Shown piece by piece: positions 6,621 to 15,318 of a DNA stretch of 31,587 bases (position 1 is its first letter; every line of letters begins with the position of its first letter). Under the pieces are notes generated by a model, which had not been told where the DNA came from, did no database searches, and worked only from the letters and a program-made list of their open reading frames with translations. The stretch is from Desulfuromonas sp964536375 (lineage in GTDB: Bacteria > Desulfobacterota > Desulfuromonadia > Desulfuromonadales > Desulfuromonadaceae): NCBI GenBank assembly GCA_964536375.1, contig CAZHXF010000033.1:1-31587 (forward strand). Direction: 5' to 3'. The translations under genes were made by a program, and so were the position numbers.

Positions 6621-7970
6621 ATGAAAATACTGATAGTTGGCGCTGGACAAGTTGGTTTTTTCCTGTGCGAACGCCTATCTATCGAAGGGCATGAAGTCAC
6701 CCTGATAGATCGTAATGAAAGCCACCTGCGTCAGGTACAGGAACGGCTCAATGTGATGGGCATAGCCGGCAATGGTGCCAGTGCCGAATTGCTGGAGCAG
6801 GCTAATATCAAGGATACCGACATCTTCATCGCCGTTACCAATATGGATGAGGTCAACATACTGGCCTGCCTGCTAGCGCGTGAATATGCAGTAAAAACAC
6901 GCGTAGCCCGGGTAAAAAACATCGAATACCGCAGTCATGGAGCCGTTCTGTCCAAAGAGAAACTCGGCATCGATCTCCTCATCAACCCCGATGACGAAGT
7001 GGCTGACGAAATGGTTAAAATTGCCGGGCGTAGAGGTGCTTTCGATGTCGCCGAGTTTGTCGAGGGTAAAATTCAATTTCTCGGCTATCGCATCGACAAT
7101 GAAAGCCCGCTATGCGGTATGAGTTTGCGCGAACTCGGGGAATTGCGCGGCATGTATCACTTTGTCATAACCGCTATCACCCGCGGCAAAGCTACCATAA
7201 TTCCGCGCGGCGAAGATATCATCCAAAACGGCGACAGTATTTTCCTCTTTGCCCCCACCAAAGATCTTCCCGCCATCCAATATCTACTGCAACCACAACC
7301 AAATAAAAAAAAGGTCCCGCGGGTGTTTATCCTAGGTGGCAGCAAGGTTGGGGTGCGCATTGCTACCCAACTGGAGCAACAAAAGTTTGACGTGCGCTTG
7401 ATTGACCACAATGAACAGCGCTGCCAAAAAGTGTCGGCACAGTTAAAAAAAACTATGGTTATCCATGCCAACGGGACAGATATTCATGCCCTGTCTGAAG
7501 AAGGCATTGACCACGCCGACCTGTTTATCGCAGTCACCAACAAAGACGAAACCAATATCCTGTGCGCGTTACTGGTTAAACAGCACAGCTCGGCCAGGAC
7601 ATTGGCACTGATCAACACTCCTGAGCTGCTCAATTTAGCGCCGTCTTTGGGCATTGATGCCTGCGTATCACCAAGGTTATCAGCAGCGGGAGCTATCCTC
7701 AAATATGTCCGCCGTGGCGGGGTCATCTCCCTGACTACCATTGAAGGCAGCAACTCCGAAGTGTTGGAATTTGAGGTAAAACATGACAGCAAATCATTGA
7801 ACATTGCTTTAAAAAATCTAAAATTCCCCGCCGGAGCAATAATTGGGGCAATAGTACGCGATTCCAGTTATGAAATAGCTACCGGCGAATCAAAACTACT
7901 CCAAGGTGATCGGGTCGTTGTCTTTGCACTACCAGCCGCCTTGAGCAAAGTGGAAAAGTTTTTTGAATAG
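6621..7970 (+). CDS. trkA: Trk system potassium uptake protein TrkA
   Basis: Cytoplasmic NAD-binding regulatory subunit of the Trk potassium transporter; it assembles as an RCK ring on TrkH and gates it. The 449 residues form two RCK repeats. Repeat 1 has the Rossmann motif GAGQVGFFLCERL (about 7-19) with the acidic end at VTLID, a TrkA-C domain around 140-225, and repeat 2 begins with GGSKVGVRIATQL (about 238) ending VRLID, with a second TrkA-C near the end. The family is usually about 458 residues. A TGGAG ribosome-binding site precedes the ATG by 9 nt. trkH starts at the very next base after the stop codon, so the two are one operon. Confidence 0.96.
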   Translation: MKILIVGAGQVGFFLCERLSIEGHEVTLIDRNESHLRQVQERLNVMGIAGNGASAELLEQANIKDTDIFIAVTNMDEVNILACLLAREYAVKTRVARVKNIEYRSHGAVLSKEKLGIDLLINPDDEVADEMVKIAGRRGAFDVAEFVEGKIQFLGYRIDNESPLCGMSLRELGELRGMYHFVITAITRGKATIIPRGEDIIQNGDSIFLFAPTKDLPAIQYLLQPQPNKKKVPRVFILGGSKVGVRIATQLEQQKFDVRLIDHNEQRCQKVSAQLKKTMVIHANGTDIHALSEEGIDHADLFIAVTNKDETNILCALLVKQHSSARTLALINTPELLNLAPSLGIDACVSPRLSAAGAILKYVRRGGVISLTTIEGSNSEVLEFEVKHDSKSLNIALKNLKFPAGAIIGAIVRDSSYEIATGESKLLQGDRVVVFALPAALSKVEKFFE

Positions 7971-9413
7971 ATGAAATTTACCTTTATTTTACACATCCTG
8001 GGCGCGCTGCTAATCTGTCTGGCCCTTGCATTACTCGCCCCGTTACCATTTGCCTTTGCCGAAGGGGCAGTAACGGTAAGAGCTTTCGTGCTCTCGGCTT
8101 CAGTTTGCCTGATCCTCGGCGTGGTATGCCTAAAAGTATTTCACAACAAAAAAGAGCTATCCATTCGTGAAGGGTTCGCCATTGTCACCTTTGGTTGGGT
8201 ATTTTTTTCTATCTTTGGTGCCCTGCCATATCTTTTTTCCGGCGCCATTAGCTCCCCGCTGGATGCAATATTTGAAACCATGAGCGGATTCACCACCACC
8301 GGCTCGACAATTTTAACCGACATTGAAAGCTTACCTCACAGTATTTTATTCTGGCGCGCCATGACCCACTGGCTCGGCGGCATGGGGATAATTGTGCTAT
8401 CGCTGGCTATTCTACCCATGCTCGGCGTGGGCGGCATGCAGCTATTCCAGGCAGAGGTTCCCGGTCCCACTGCCGACCGGCTAAAACCGCGCATTCAGGA
8501 CACTGCCAAGTTACTCTGGGGGGTCTATGTCGTCCTGACAGCGGCAGAGACACTCTTGCTGATGACGGGCGGCATGTCGTTCTATGATGCTATCTGCCAT
8601 GCTTTTGCCACCATGGCTACTGGTGGATTTTCCACCCGCAATGCCTCGGTAGCCGCCTACGATAGCGCCTATATCGATTGGATCATAACCCTGTTTATGT
8701 TCATGGCCGGAGTCAATTTCTCGTTACACTACTACGCTCTGAAAGGACGTATCGGTGAATATTTTCGCAACGAGGAATTCCGCTTTTACCTATTTATAAC
8801 CTTCGCTGCTACCGCACTTATTATGCTAGTGAATCAGGGCAAGGTTTATTCCTCAGTTCTTGACAACCTGCGCTACAGTGCTTTTCAAACTACAGCCATC
8901 CTCACCACAACCGGCTTTGCCACCGCTGATTTTGAATTATGGCCAGTCCTAACCCAGTACATATTGGTATTGTTAATGTTTATCGGTGGCTGTGCCGGTT
9001 CTACCGGCGGCGGCATGAAAGTAGCGCGCATTCTGCTGCTACTTAAACACGCAAGCGTGCAGCTCTACCATCTTATACACCCACGGGCGATACGCTTGGT
9101 CAAACTCGGTGGCATCCCCGTGACTGCCGATGTAATGCAGTCGATTCTGGGATTTTTTGCGTTATTTATGGGAGTGTTCGTTACCGCTTCACTGTTAATG
9201 GCGGCTTGCGGTATGGATCTGGTCTCTGGGGCCGCGGCAGTTATCGCCACCTTGAGTAACATTGGTCCAGGACTGGGAAGTGTCGGTCCCGTTGACAACT
9301 TCGCCCACGTTCCAGCCTTTGGCAAAGCAGTATTAGTGATGTGTATGCTGTTAGGACGTCTGGAGCTGTTTACAGTAATGGTGCTATTCCTGCCATCTTT
9401 TTGGCGCAAGTAA
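7971..9413 (+). CDS. trkH: Trk system potassium uptake protein TrkH
   Basis: Inner-membrane potassium channel-like subunit of the Trk uptake system, partner of TrkA. The 480 residues contain about ten hydrophobic segments arranged as four membrane-pore-membrane repeats. The four selectivity-filter loops are visible: SGFTTTGST, ATMATGGFST, TTTGFAT, and SNIGPGLG, each with the conserved glycine. The motif GGCAGSTGGGMKVAR, typical of TrkH/KtrB loop regions, is present. Length matches the family. The ATG abuts the trkA stop codon without a spacer and without a separate strong Shine-Dalgarno, so translation is probably coupled. A dispersed element and a strong hairpin follow the stop codon. Confidence 0.96.
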   Translation: MKFTFILHILGALLICLALALLAPLPFAFAEGAVTVRAFVLSASVCLILGVVCLKVFHNKKELSIREGFAIVTFGWVFFSIFGALPYLFSGAISSPLDAIFETMSGFTTTGSTILTDIESLPHSILFWRAMTHWLGGMGIIVLSLAILPMLGVGGMQLFQAEVPGPTADRLKPRIQDTAKLLWGVYVVLTAAETLLLMTGGMSFYDAICHAFATMATGGFSTRNASVAAYDSAYIDWIITLFMFMAGVNFSLHYYALKGRIGEYFRNEEFRFYLFITFAATALIMLVNQGKVYSSVLDNLRYSAFQTTAILTTTGFATADFELWPVLTQYILVLLMFIGGCAGSTGGGMKVARILLLLKHASVQLYHLIHPRAIRLVKLGGIPVTADVMQSILGFFALFMGVFVTASLLMAACGMDLVSGAAAVIATLSNIGPGLGSVGPVDNFAHVPAFGKAVLVMCMLLGRLELFTVMVLFLPSFWRK

Positions 9414-9437
9414 TAACCAAGAGGATTGATAAATTAT

Positions 9438-9540
9438 GTAGGGGAGTCTAGAAATCTATGTAAAACCTCTGGATCCCCGCATTCGCGAGGATGACGAATA
9501 CGGGAAACAGAACCAGAGCGGAAGATTAGTTCTACTCAGG
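9438..9540. repeat. Dispersed palindromic element, copy 2
   Basis: Shares its right half almost exactly with 1-54. It contains the second REP-like hairpin (9473-9480 pairing with 9485-9492, loop ATTC, one mismatch) and the right terminal repeat (9517-9540). The inner left part GGGAGTCTAG-A--CTATG matches 19920-19940, but the first hairpin and the left terminal repeat seen at 19867-19926 are absent or unrecognisable, so this copy looks 5'-truncated. It sits 24 bp after trkH. Confidence 0.8.
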
Positions 9541-9590
9541 AAGGGTTTTGATCTTACTCAGTGAGCAACAATTAGTATTAGCAAGAGAGG

Positions 9591-9622
9591 TAGAGACGTT
9601 GCATACAACGTCTCTATTATAT
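9591..9622. terminator. Hairpin between convergent trkH and pgeF, probable bidirectional terminator
   Basis: TAGAGACGTTG (9591-9601) pairs perfectly with CAACGTCTCTA (9606-9616) around a 4-nt loop; TTATATAATTT follows on the plus strand. It lies between the trkH and pgeF 3' ends. Very similar GTAGAGACGTTG-type hairpins are common repeats in bacteria, so it may also be a dispersed repeat. Confidence 0.65.
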
Positions 9623-9651
9623 AATTTCGCGCGCAGGGCATGAGCCACTAA

Positions 9652-10473
9652 TCAAGATAGCGTGCGCATCAAGACAAAACCCATCTGGCGCCCGGTTTGC
9701 CCTTCATCACGGCGGTAAGAAAAGAACAACTCGCGGTGTTCCCAAGTACACAGATCGCATATTTCACGGTTAGTTCTCTTGATCCCAACCTCTGTCAACT
9801 GTAAATCGATGCTGCGCTGAATATCTAATTTCCACAGCCCCAGTTCCACCTCTTCACTGATATCATTCCAGTTGCCGCTACCTGCGCGGAAAGCATCGCG
9901 CACCTGCTTATCCACCTCATAATGCTCAGCACTGATACCGGGACCAACGAACACCTTAATCTGCTCACTCTCACTACCGAACTCATCAATCATGGCGCTG
10001 ATAGTTTTACCAATGATACCGTTAGCTGCCCCGCGCCAGCCCACATGCGCTGCTGCCACCACCCGTTTTGCCGGATCAAACATCAACACCGGATAACAAT
10101 CGGCAACCAGAATACCCACTAAAACATCAGGCTGGTTGGTAACAATGGCATCGGCACTAACATCATGAAAATGGCTGACATCGTAATTTTTGCTATTAAC
10201 CACCACCACATCTGAACCATGTACCTGTTTCACCAGCAGCAGTTGCTGTTCAACCACCTCCAGCTCATTCAACAGGGTGGAGCGATTACCTTCAACGTTA
10301 TGTGTGGCATCATCTGTGTTCATGCCAAGATTCAAAGAGTTGTACGGTGGGCGGCTGAGACCTCCATTGCGCGTTGTCACCCCAGCAATTAACGAATTAC
10401 CTTCACTCCACTGGGCCTGCACGCAATTGATTTTTCCATGCTTAACCAAATTCATTATCTTCAATTGCTCCAT
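9652..10473 (-). CDS. pgeF: Purine nucleoside phosphorylase LACC1/PgeF family (YfiH, DUF152)
   Basis: Cytoplasmic zinc-dependent enzyme of the YfiH/LACC1 family, shown in other bacteria to act on purine nucleosides and, as PgeF, to correct peptidoglycan precursors wrongly loaded with L-Ser. The 273 residues show the family's metal ligands: KQVHGSDV (His85), VADCYPVLMF (Cys126) and AAAHVGWRG (His143). N-terminal TTRNGGLS and NLGMNTDDA motifs are also typical. Residue 7 is an alternative start (ATG at 10453-10455); neither start has a clear Shine-Dalgarno. It lies 13 bp after rluD in the same direction, a gene order known from many proteobacteria, so it is probably co-transcribed and partly coupled. 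Confidence 0.92.
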   Translation of the reverse strand: MEQLKIMNLVKHGKINCVQAQWSEGNSLIAGVTTRNGGLSRPPYNSLNLGMNTDDATHNVEGNRSTLLNELEVVEQQLLLVKQVHGSDVVVVNSKNYDVSHFHDVSADAIVTNQPDVLVGILVADCYPVLMFDPAKRVVAAAHVGWRGAANGIIGKTISAMIDEFGSESEQIKVFVGPGISAEHYEVDKQVRDAFRAGSGNWNDISEEVELGLWKLDIQRSIDLQLTEVGIKRTNREICDLCTWEHRELFFSYRRDEGQTGRQMGFVLMRTLS

Positions 10474-10486
10474 TATCTATGTGGTT

Positions 10487-11479
<993 letters not shown>

Positions 11480-11749
11480 CTACCAGATAGAACTCTCTAT
11501 TTTACCCGCCTGCTTTATCATGACATCGACAATGGCACGGTCGTACAATTTGTCCCGATCGACCATAGTATCAGAAGTACGTTCGGTGAAATGTTCACGC
11601 CCTTCCTGCAACTCATCCGCCAACAGATCAAAGATATTATCATTTTTGACCCCTTCGCTGACTTTCTCTGCATTATAAAGGGCAATATCCGACACAATTG
11701 CTCGCGCTAGGCGAAAGGCCAGTTCAGGATCATCTACAATACGCGCCAT
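11480..11749 (-). CDS. Small acidic protein of unknown function, 89 aa
   Basis: I do not recognise a named family. The product is small, acidic and probably all alpha-helical, with no membrane segment or cysteine-rich site. Starting MARIVDDPELAFRLARAIVS, it contains LYNAEKV, NIFDLLADELQEGREHF and a C-terminal KLYDRAIVDVM helix. I have an impression of similar short proteins in Desulfuromonadales next to housekeeping genes, but cannot confirm it. The frame is open to an earlier start at 11788, but AGGAG lies 6 nt before the ATG at 11747-11749, and the extension would leave that site unused. The stop codon is followed immediately by the rluD ATG, so it is the first gene of a small operon with rluD and pgeF. 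Confidence 0.7.
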   Translation of the reverse strand: MARIVDDPELAFRLARAIVSDIALYNAEKVSEGVKNDNIFDLLADELQEGREHFTERTSDTMVDRDKLYDRAIVDVMIKQAGKIESSIW

Positions 11750-11836
11750 GAACATCTCCTGTACAAAGGAATCAAGAAAATAAATCACTACTTTGGGGAG
11801 TTAAGGGTAACTAAAAACCACTATATTGTCAAACCC

Positions 11837-11848
11837 GCCGTTAACGGC
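11837..11848. promoter_or_regulatory. 12-bp perfect palindrome between the HAD gene and the 89-aa gene
   Basis: GCCGTTAACGGC, in the 136-bp gap 11750-11885, upstream of the 89-aa/rluD/pgeF operon and downstream of the HAD gene. It could be an operator for the operon or the stem of a weak terminator; no T-run follows. Confidence 0.25.
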
Positions 11849-11885
11849 AAGCAACAAAAATCAGGATAGGCACCCACCGGGCACG

Positions 11886-12623
11886 CTACATAAGCGCAGC
11901 GTCTTGTGCCAGATGACCGATAAAATTGTACAAATCAAGATGGCTGCCACGGTAGTCGGGGACAAAATCACTGCCGCGATCGATCATCCAGGTATCCAGC
12001 AGATAGGTAGTAATACCCAGCACTGCCGCGCTCAAGTCTTGCTCAGTATCATTGCCAACCATTAAGCAGGTTTCTGGCTCGCGCCCGATCTCGCTCAATA
12101 TTGCGCTGAAATAGTTTGGATTGGGCTTACAGTAGCAACTGTTTTCTGAACTGGTCACCAGCAGATAATCACAATCACCAATACCTCCCCATTTTAAGCG
12201 GGCATCGACTAACGGGCGCGGAAAAACCGGATTAGTAGCAATAACCACCTCCAGCCCCAGTTTTTTACACATGCAAATCAATTGGCGTGCCATGGGCAAA
12301 CTGGTTATCAGTGGTTGCAACTTTTCCATATGCTCGCGATAAAAAATCTGCAAGCCCTGCAAAAACTGCTCAGCGTTGATATTCAAATCACTGTGGGCAA
12401 CAGCCAAAAAAAACTCTTCATTGGTCTGTGAACCATCATCACTACGCAAGCGTTCCATGGTACGCTCAATCATCACCCGTACAAACTGCTCACTGTCAAC
12501 ATCTATGGCAATACTTTGCGCCAAACAGTTTAAGTAAAGTGGCACAAAGCGGTGCATATCTACATTCAGCAGGGTCCCATCTAAATCAAACAGGACAGTA
12601 GTATAAGGTAATTGCTTTTTCAT
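11886..12623 (-). CDS. HAD-superfamily hydrolase (probable phosphatase)
   Basis: Cytoplasmic haloacid dehalogenase-type phosphatase of the beta-phosphoglucomutase/Gph-like group. In 245 residues all four motifs are visible: FDLDGTLLN (motif I, nucleophile Asp in DLD), VIATNP (motif II), CKPNPNYF (motif III Lys), and MVGNDTEQDLSAA (motif IV). A helical cap domain lies between motif I and II (about 20-105). Substrate cannot be read from sequence; phosphoglycolate or a nucleotide monophosphate are ordinary guesses. The frame opens with TTG at 12627-12629, but the ATG at 12621-12623 is preferred. It is separated from the downstream gene by about 136 bp and from the cytochrome upstream by a terminator, so it may be transcribed on its own. 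Confidence 0.85.
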   Translation of the reverse strand: MKKQLPYTTVLFDLDGTLLNVDMHRFVPLYLNCLAQSIAIDVDSEQFVRVMIERTMERLRSDDGSQTNEEFFLAVAHSDLNINAEQFLQGLQIFYREHMEKLQPLITSLPMARQLICMCKKLGLEVVIATNPVFPRPLVDARLKWGGIGDCDYLLVTSSENSCYCKPNPNYFSAILSEIGREPETCLMVGNDTEQDLSAAVLGITTYLLDTWMIDRGSDFVPDYRGSHLDLYNFIGHLAQDAALM

Positions 12624-12649
12624 GACCAAGGCTCATCTTTAGCAACCAA

Positions 12650-12688
12650 AAGCAAAGCGGGAAGACAGCACCGCCGCCTTCCCGCTTT
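12650..12688 (-). terminator. Rho-independent terminator of the cytochrome gene
   Basis: On the plus strand AAAGCGGGAAG (12654-12664) pairs perfectly with CTTCCCGCTTT (12678-12688) around a 13-nt loop. On the minus strand the stem is followed by GCTTTTGG. It lies 24 bp after the cytochrome stop codon and before the HAD gene. Confidence 0.8.
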
Positions 12689-12712
12689 AATAACTACATA
12701 TAGACAGTAAAT

Positions 12713-13039
12713 TTATTTACTGTGGCAAAAATTGCAAGCAGCCATATCTTCAACCTGCTCATGACAGCCACTGCATAGTCCATGACCATCTGACATACCA
12801 GTAATCGCGATTGTTACCGGTTCACCTTCATGGCAACTGCTGCAATCTTGATCCAAAGCATCTTTATGCATGTTGTGGTCGAACTTGACAATACCCTTAG
12901 TATCTCCCTCGTATTGGAACACACCAGCGGCAAGTACTTCTACTTTTGTGATAGGGGCTGTGGTTCCATCCTGTTGTGCCAAAAATACAGGAACAAAAGC
13001 AAAAACAACAACTAGCACCGCAAATAACAGATTTTTCAT
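12713..13039 (-). CDS. Small periplasmic three-heme c-type cytochrome (class III / c7-like)
   Basis: A secreted 108-residue protein with a signal peptide (hydrophobic about 4-20, ending FLAQQ) and three CxxCH heme sites, CSSCH, CSGCH and CNFCH, all in the last 45 residues. A FDHNMH motif before the first heme gives the distal histidines typical of cytochrome c3/c7 domains. Such proteins carry electrons through the periplasm in metal- and sulfur-reducing Desulfuromonadales; the partner is unknown. The mature form has a longer N-terminal stretch before the first heme than the classical PpcA type. I chose the ATG at 13037-13039 because AAGGAG lies 8 nt upstream; the GTG at 13046-13048 overlaps that site. 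Single gene: the terminator follows, and the MaoC-like gene upstream is divergent. Confidence 0.9.
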   Translation of the reverse strand: MKNLLFAVLVVVFAFVPVFLAQQDGTTAPITKVEVLAAGVFQYEGDTKGIVKFDHNMHKDALDQDCSSCHEGEPVTIAITGMSDGHGLCSGCHEQVEDMAACNFCHSK

Positions 13040-13317
13040 CCACTCCACTCCTTGTCTCGAACACCGAATAACAATTCATTGAATCTTCCAGCTTCCCTTT
13101 TTACATTGAACCTTATCTGATGTCAATTCACATTTAACCAATAAAATAAAAAACCATCTAAAAACATCTATTTATTCTCTATAAATTGTATACTATTAGT
13201 TAAACTTTACCGTGAGGACAAACCTGCTCGGTCTTGAATATTTAATGCATCTAATTGTTGATATATAACCGCAGCAAGGCTAAATTGAAAGATAATTCTA
13301 TGGTGAGGGGTGGAAAG

Positions 13318-13800
13318 ATGCTCATGACAGCAGCGGAAAAACTAGTCGAATTTATGACACCACGGCTGGGACAAGAAATCCATGTCGGTCCATGGTTAAA
13401 GATAACCCAACAACGCATCAATCAATTTGCTGAAGTAAGCGGTGACCAGCAATGGATCCACACCGACCCGAAACAGGCACAGGCTGAATCACCGTACGGC
13501 ACCACTATCGCGCACGGCTATTTGACTTTATCTCTGCTGCCCTATCTTACCCAGAGTAATCATGCCGATTACTTTACTAAAAATTATCCCGGCATGAAGT
13601 TTCGGGTTAATTACGGGTTAAATCGTCTGCGCTTTCCCGCCCCCGTTGCAGTAAACAGTTCAATCCGTGCGCATACAGTATTAAAAAGTGTTGAACAAAT
13701 ACGCGACGCAGTCGAGGTTGTATACACCATCAGTGTTGAAATCGAAGGCGGCAAAAAACCCGCGTGCGTAGCTGAATTTGTCGCCAGGCTATACGCCTGA
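13318..13800 (+). CDS. MaoC-like (R)-specific enoyl hydratase / NodN-type protein
   Basis: Hot-dog-fold hydratase of the MaoC dehydratase family (COG2030), likely acting on an acyl-CoA or acyl-ACP. The 160-residue product contains the catalytic pair in the hydratase-2 motif: Asp in SGDQQWIHTD and His in TIAHGYLTLSL, about five residues apart in the fold, with the conserved SPYGTTIAHG linker. A downstream NYGLNRLRFPAPV segment is also family-typical. The frame is open back to 13255 (TTG), but a GAGGGGTGG ribosome-binding site immediately before the ATG at 13318 decides the start; an ATG two codons later (13324) is an alternative. The XRE-cupin gene follows 43 bp later in the same direction. 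Fatty-acid or polyhydroxyalkanoate metabolism is the usual setting, not shown here. Confidence 0.87.
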   Translation: MLMTAAEKLVEFMTPRLGQEIHVGPWLKITQQRINQFAEVSGDQQWIHTDPKQAQAESPYGTTIAHGYLTLSLLPYLTQSNHADYFTKNYPGMKFRVNYGLNRLRFPAPVAVNSSIRAHTVLKSVEQIRDAVEVVYTISVEIEGGKKPACVAEFVARLYA

Positions 13801-13843
13801 TATTAGTTATAATCAACATCACCCTAAACATAGAGCCTAGCTA

Positions 13844-14437
13844 ATGGAAAATATTCGTGACGAGGTAAAAGAGTTCCAGATTGGCATGAAAGTACGCAAC
13901 CTGCGGCAAGAACGGCGCATGACGTTACAGGATGTGGCCGAAAAGACCAACCTGTCAAAACCACTGCTTTCACAAGTGGAAAACAATCAGGTCATCCCGC
14001 CGTTAGCAACTTTGCTGCGCATTGCTAAAGCTTTTGGAGTACCGCTGAATATTTTTTTTGAAGATGAAAACAATGACAACAAGTGCATCCTCATTCGCGC
14101 AGGAGATCAACATGCGCGCCAAAAGCGCGCGGCAAGTGCTCACGGCAGCCAGTCCTATACCTATAACTCCCGCGCTTTTGGTAAAAAGCATCACCACATG
14201 GAACCATTTGACATGGAGTTTTTTGCTACGCAGTGGAGTGACGATCTCTTAGTCTGCCACGAAGGGGAAGAGTTTCTCTATCTGCTGGAGGGTGAGTTGG
14301 AGTTCCGTCATGGCGAACAACTGATTCATCTTTACCCTGGCGATTCGGTCTATTATGATTCAACCGAACCACATGGTTATATCGCTTGTAGCACTGTGCG
14401 CCCGCGCGGCATTGCAGTGGTCTACTCTAAATCATAG
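13844..14437 (+). CDS. XRE-family transcriptional regulator with C-terminal cupin domain
   Basis: Cytoplasmic DNA-binding protein. N-terminal helix-turn-helix (about residues 12-70): KVRNLRQERRMTLQDVAEKT then LSKPLLSQVENNQ, a classic XRE HTH. C-terminal cupin_2 domain (about 105-195) with the metal/ligand pattern HHH, HEGEEFLYLLEGELEF, GDSVYYDSTEPHG. At 197 residues it has the usual size. Relatives of this design (SutR, PuuR-like) sense small molecules through the cupin. In related genomes similar regulators sit beside acyl-CoA or elbB genes, so regulation of its neighbours or itself is plausible. elbB follows 28 bp downstream, indicating one operon. Confidence 0.92.
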   Translation: MENIRDEVKEFQIGMKVRNLRQERRMTLQDVAEKTNLSKPLLSQVENNQVIPPLATLLRIAKAFGVPLNIFFEDENNDNKCILIRAGDQHARQKRAASAHGSQSYTYNSRAFGKKHHHMEPFDMEFFATQWSDDLLVCHEGEEFLYLLEGELEFRHGEQLIHLYPGDSVYYDSTEPHGYIACSTVRPRGIAVVYSKS

Positions 14438-14465
14438 AAAAATTGTTCAACAAAGGAGGTTAGTC

Positions 14466-15125
14466 ATGGCAAAGGTTGGTGTTGTTCTTTCCGGTTGTGG
14501 CGTATTTGATGGTAGTGAAATCAATGAATCAGTCATTACCCTGTTGGCTCTAGATCGAGCCGGTGTTGAGGCTGTCTGCATGGCGCCTAATCTCATGCAA
14601 TACGATGTGATAGATCACCTCAGTGGCGATGTTGCTCAAGAAGAGCGCAACATCCTAATTGAGTCGTCTCGCATCGCACGCGGGAAAATCAAAGATCTCA
14701 ATACAGTTACCGCAGCGGACATCGACGCGTTGGTTCTTCCCGGCGGTTTCGGTGCCGCAAAAAACCTGTCTACCTTTGCCACCATGGGAGCCGACTGCAA
14801 TGTCAACAACGATCTCTTTGCACTGGTAACCGAGATGGTAGTAGCGGGCAAGCCCATAGCTGCCATCTGTATCGCCCCGGTGGTAATTGCCAAAATCCTC
14901 GGCAGCCAAGGCAAGAACCCGCTGCTGACCATCGGCAACGACGCCACCACCGCTGAAGCAATAACACAGATGGGCGCCACCCATGTTGAATGCGCCGTCG
15001 ATTCCTGTGTGATCGACCAGAAACTGAAAATCGTTTCCACCCCAGCGTATATGTTAGCTAATTCAATTAGCGAAGCGGCCACAGGCATCGAAAAAGCCAT
15101 AACTGCATTACTTAAATTAGTCTAG
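14466..15125 (+). CDS. elbB: Isoprenoid biosynthesis glyoxalase ElbB (DJ-1/PfpI superfamily)
   Basis: Cytoplasmic DJ-1/PfpI-fold protein of the ElbB family. E. coli ElbB is annotated with an early isoprenoid role and weak glyoxalase activity; the true function remains uncertain. The 219 residues match E. coli length (217) and show VGVVLSGCGVFDGSEINES at the N-terminus, VLPGGFGAAKNLS, and AAICIAPVVIA with the nucleophile-elbow cysteine, and a KIVSTPAYMLANSI C-terminal motif. The frame runs back into the upstream regulator gene, but a full AAAGGAGGT lies 6 nt before the ATG at 14466, and family proteins begin exactly here (MxKVGVVLSG). Co-transcribed with the XRE-cupin gene. A short hairpin follows the stop codon. 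Confidence 0.95.
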   Translation: MAKVGVVLSGCGVFDGSEINESVITLLALDRAGVEAVCMAPNLMQYDVIDHLSGDVAQEERNILIESSRIARGKIKDLNTVTAADIDALVLPGGFGAAKNLSTFATMGADCNVNNDLFALVTEMVVAGKPIAAICIAPVVIAKILGSQGKNPLLTIGNDATTAEAITQMGATHVECAVDSCVIDQKLKIVSTPAYMLANSISEAATGIEKAITALLKLV

Positions 15126-15129
15126 TGTA

Positions 15130-15148
15130 CCTCCGGAAACTCCGGAGG
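15130..15148 (+). terminator. Hairpin after elbB, weak terminator candidate
   Basis: CCTCCGG (15130-15136) pairs with CCGGAGG (15142-15148) around a 5-nt loop, 5 bp after the elbB stop codon. There is no immediate T-run, so intrinsic termination is uncertain. Confidence 0.4.
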
Positions 15149-15318
15149 GCACAGCGTCGTTTCAGATTTGGAAGTAAGCTATTTTTTACCCCATCAAAAA
15201 AATCTAGGACTTGAGCGAATACGTACATAGTCCGTCGCACCAACAAGGGCGAAGATTGACGATGAAATGTTGAAAAAGAGCTGTTTCCGCACAGAAAATC
15301 TATTGTAGGAGATTGTTC

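Noticed and set aside
13255..13317. 21-codon upstream extension of the MaoC-like gene
   Set aside because: It would start with TTG and lacks a ribosome-binding site; a good site sits directly before the ATG at 13318, and the extension is not family-like.
14355..14465. N-terminal extension of elbB
   Set aside because: The open frame overlaps the XRE-cupin gene. AAAGGAGGT and the ElbB family N-terminus both point to 14466.
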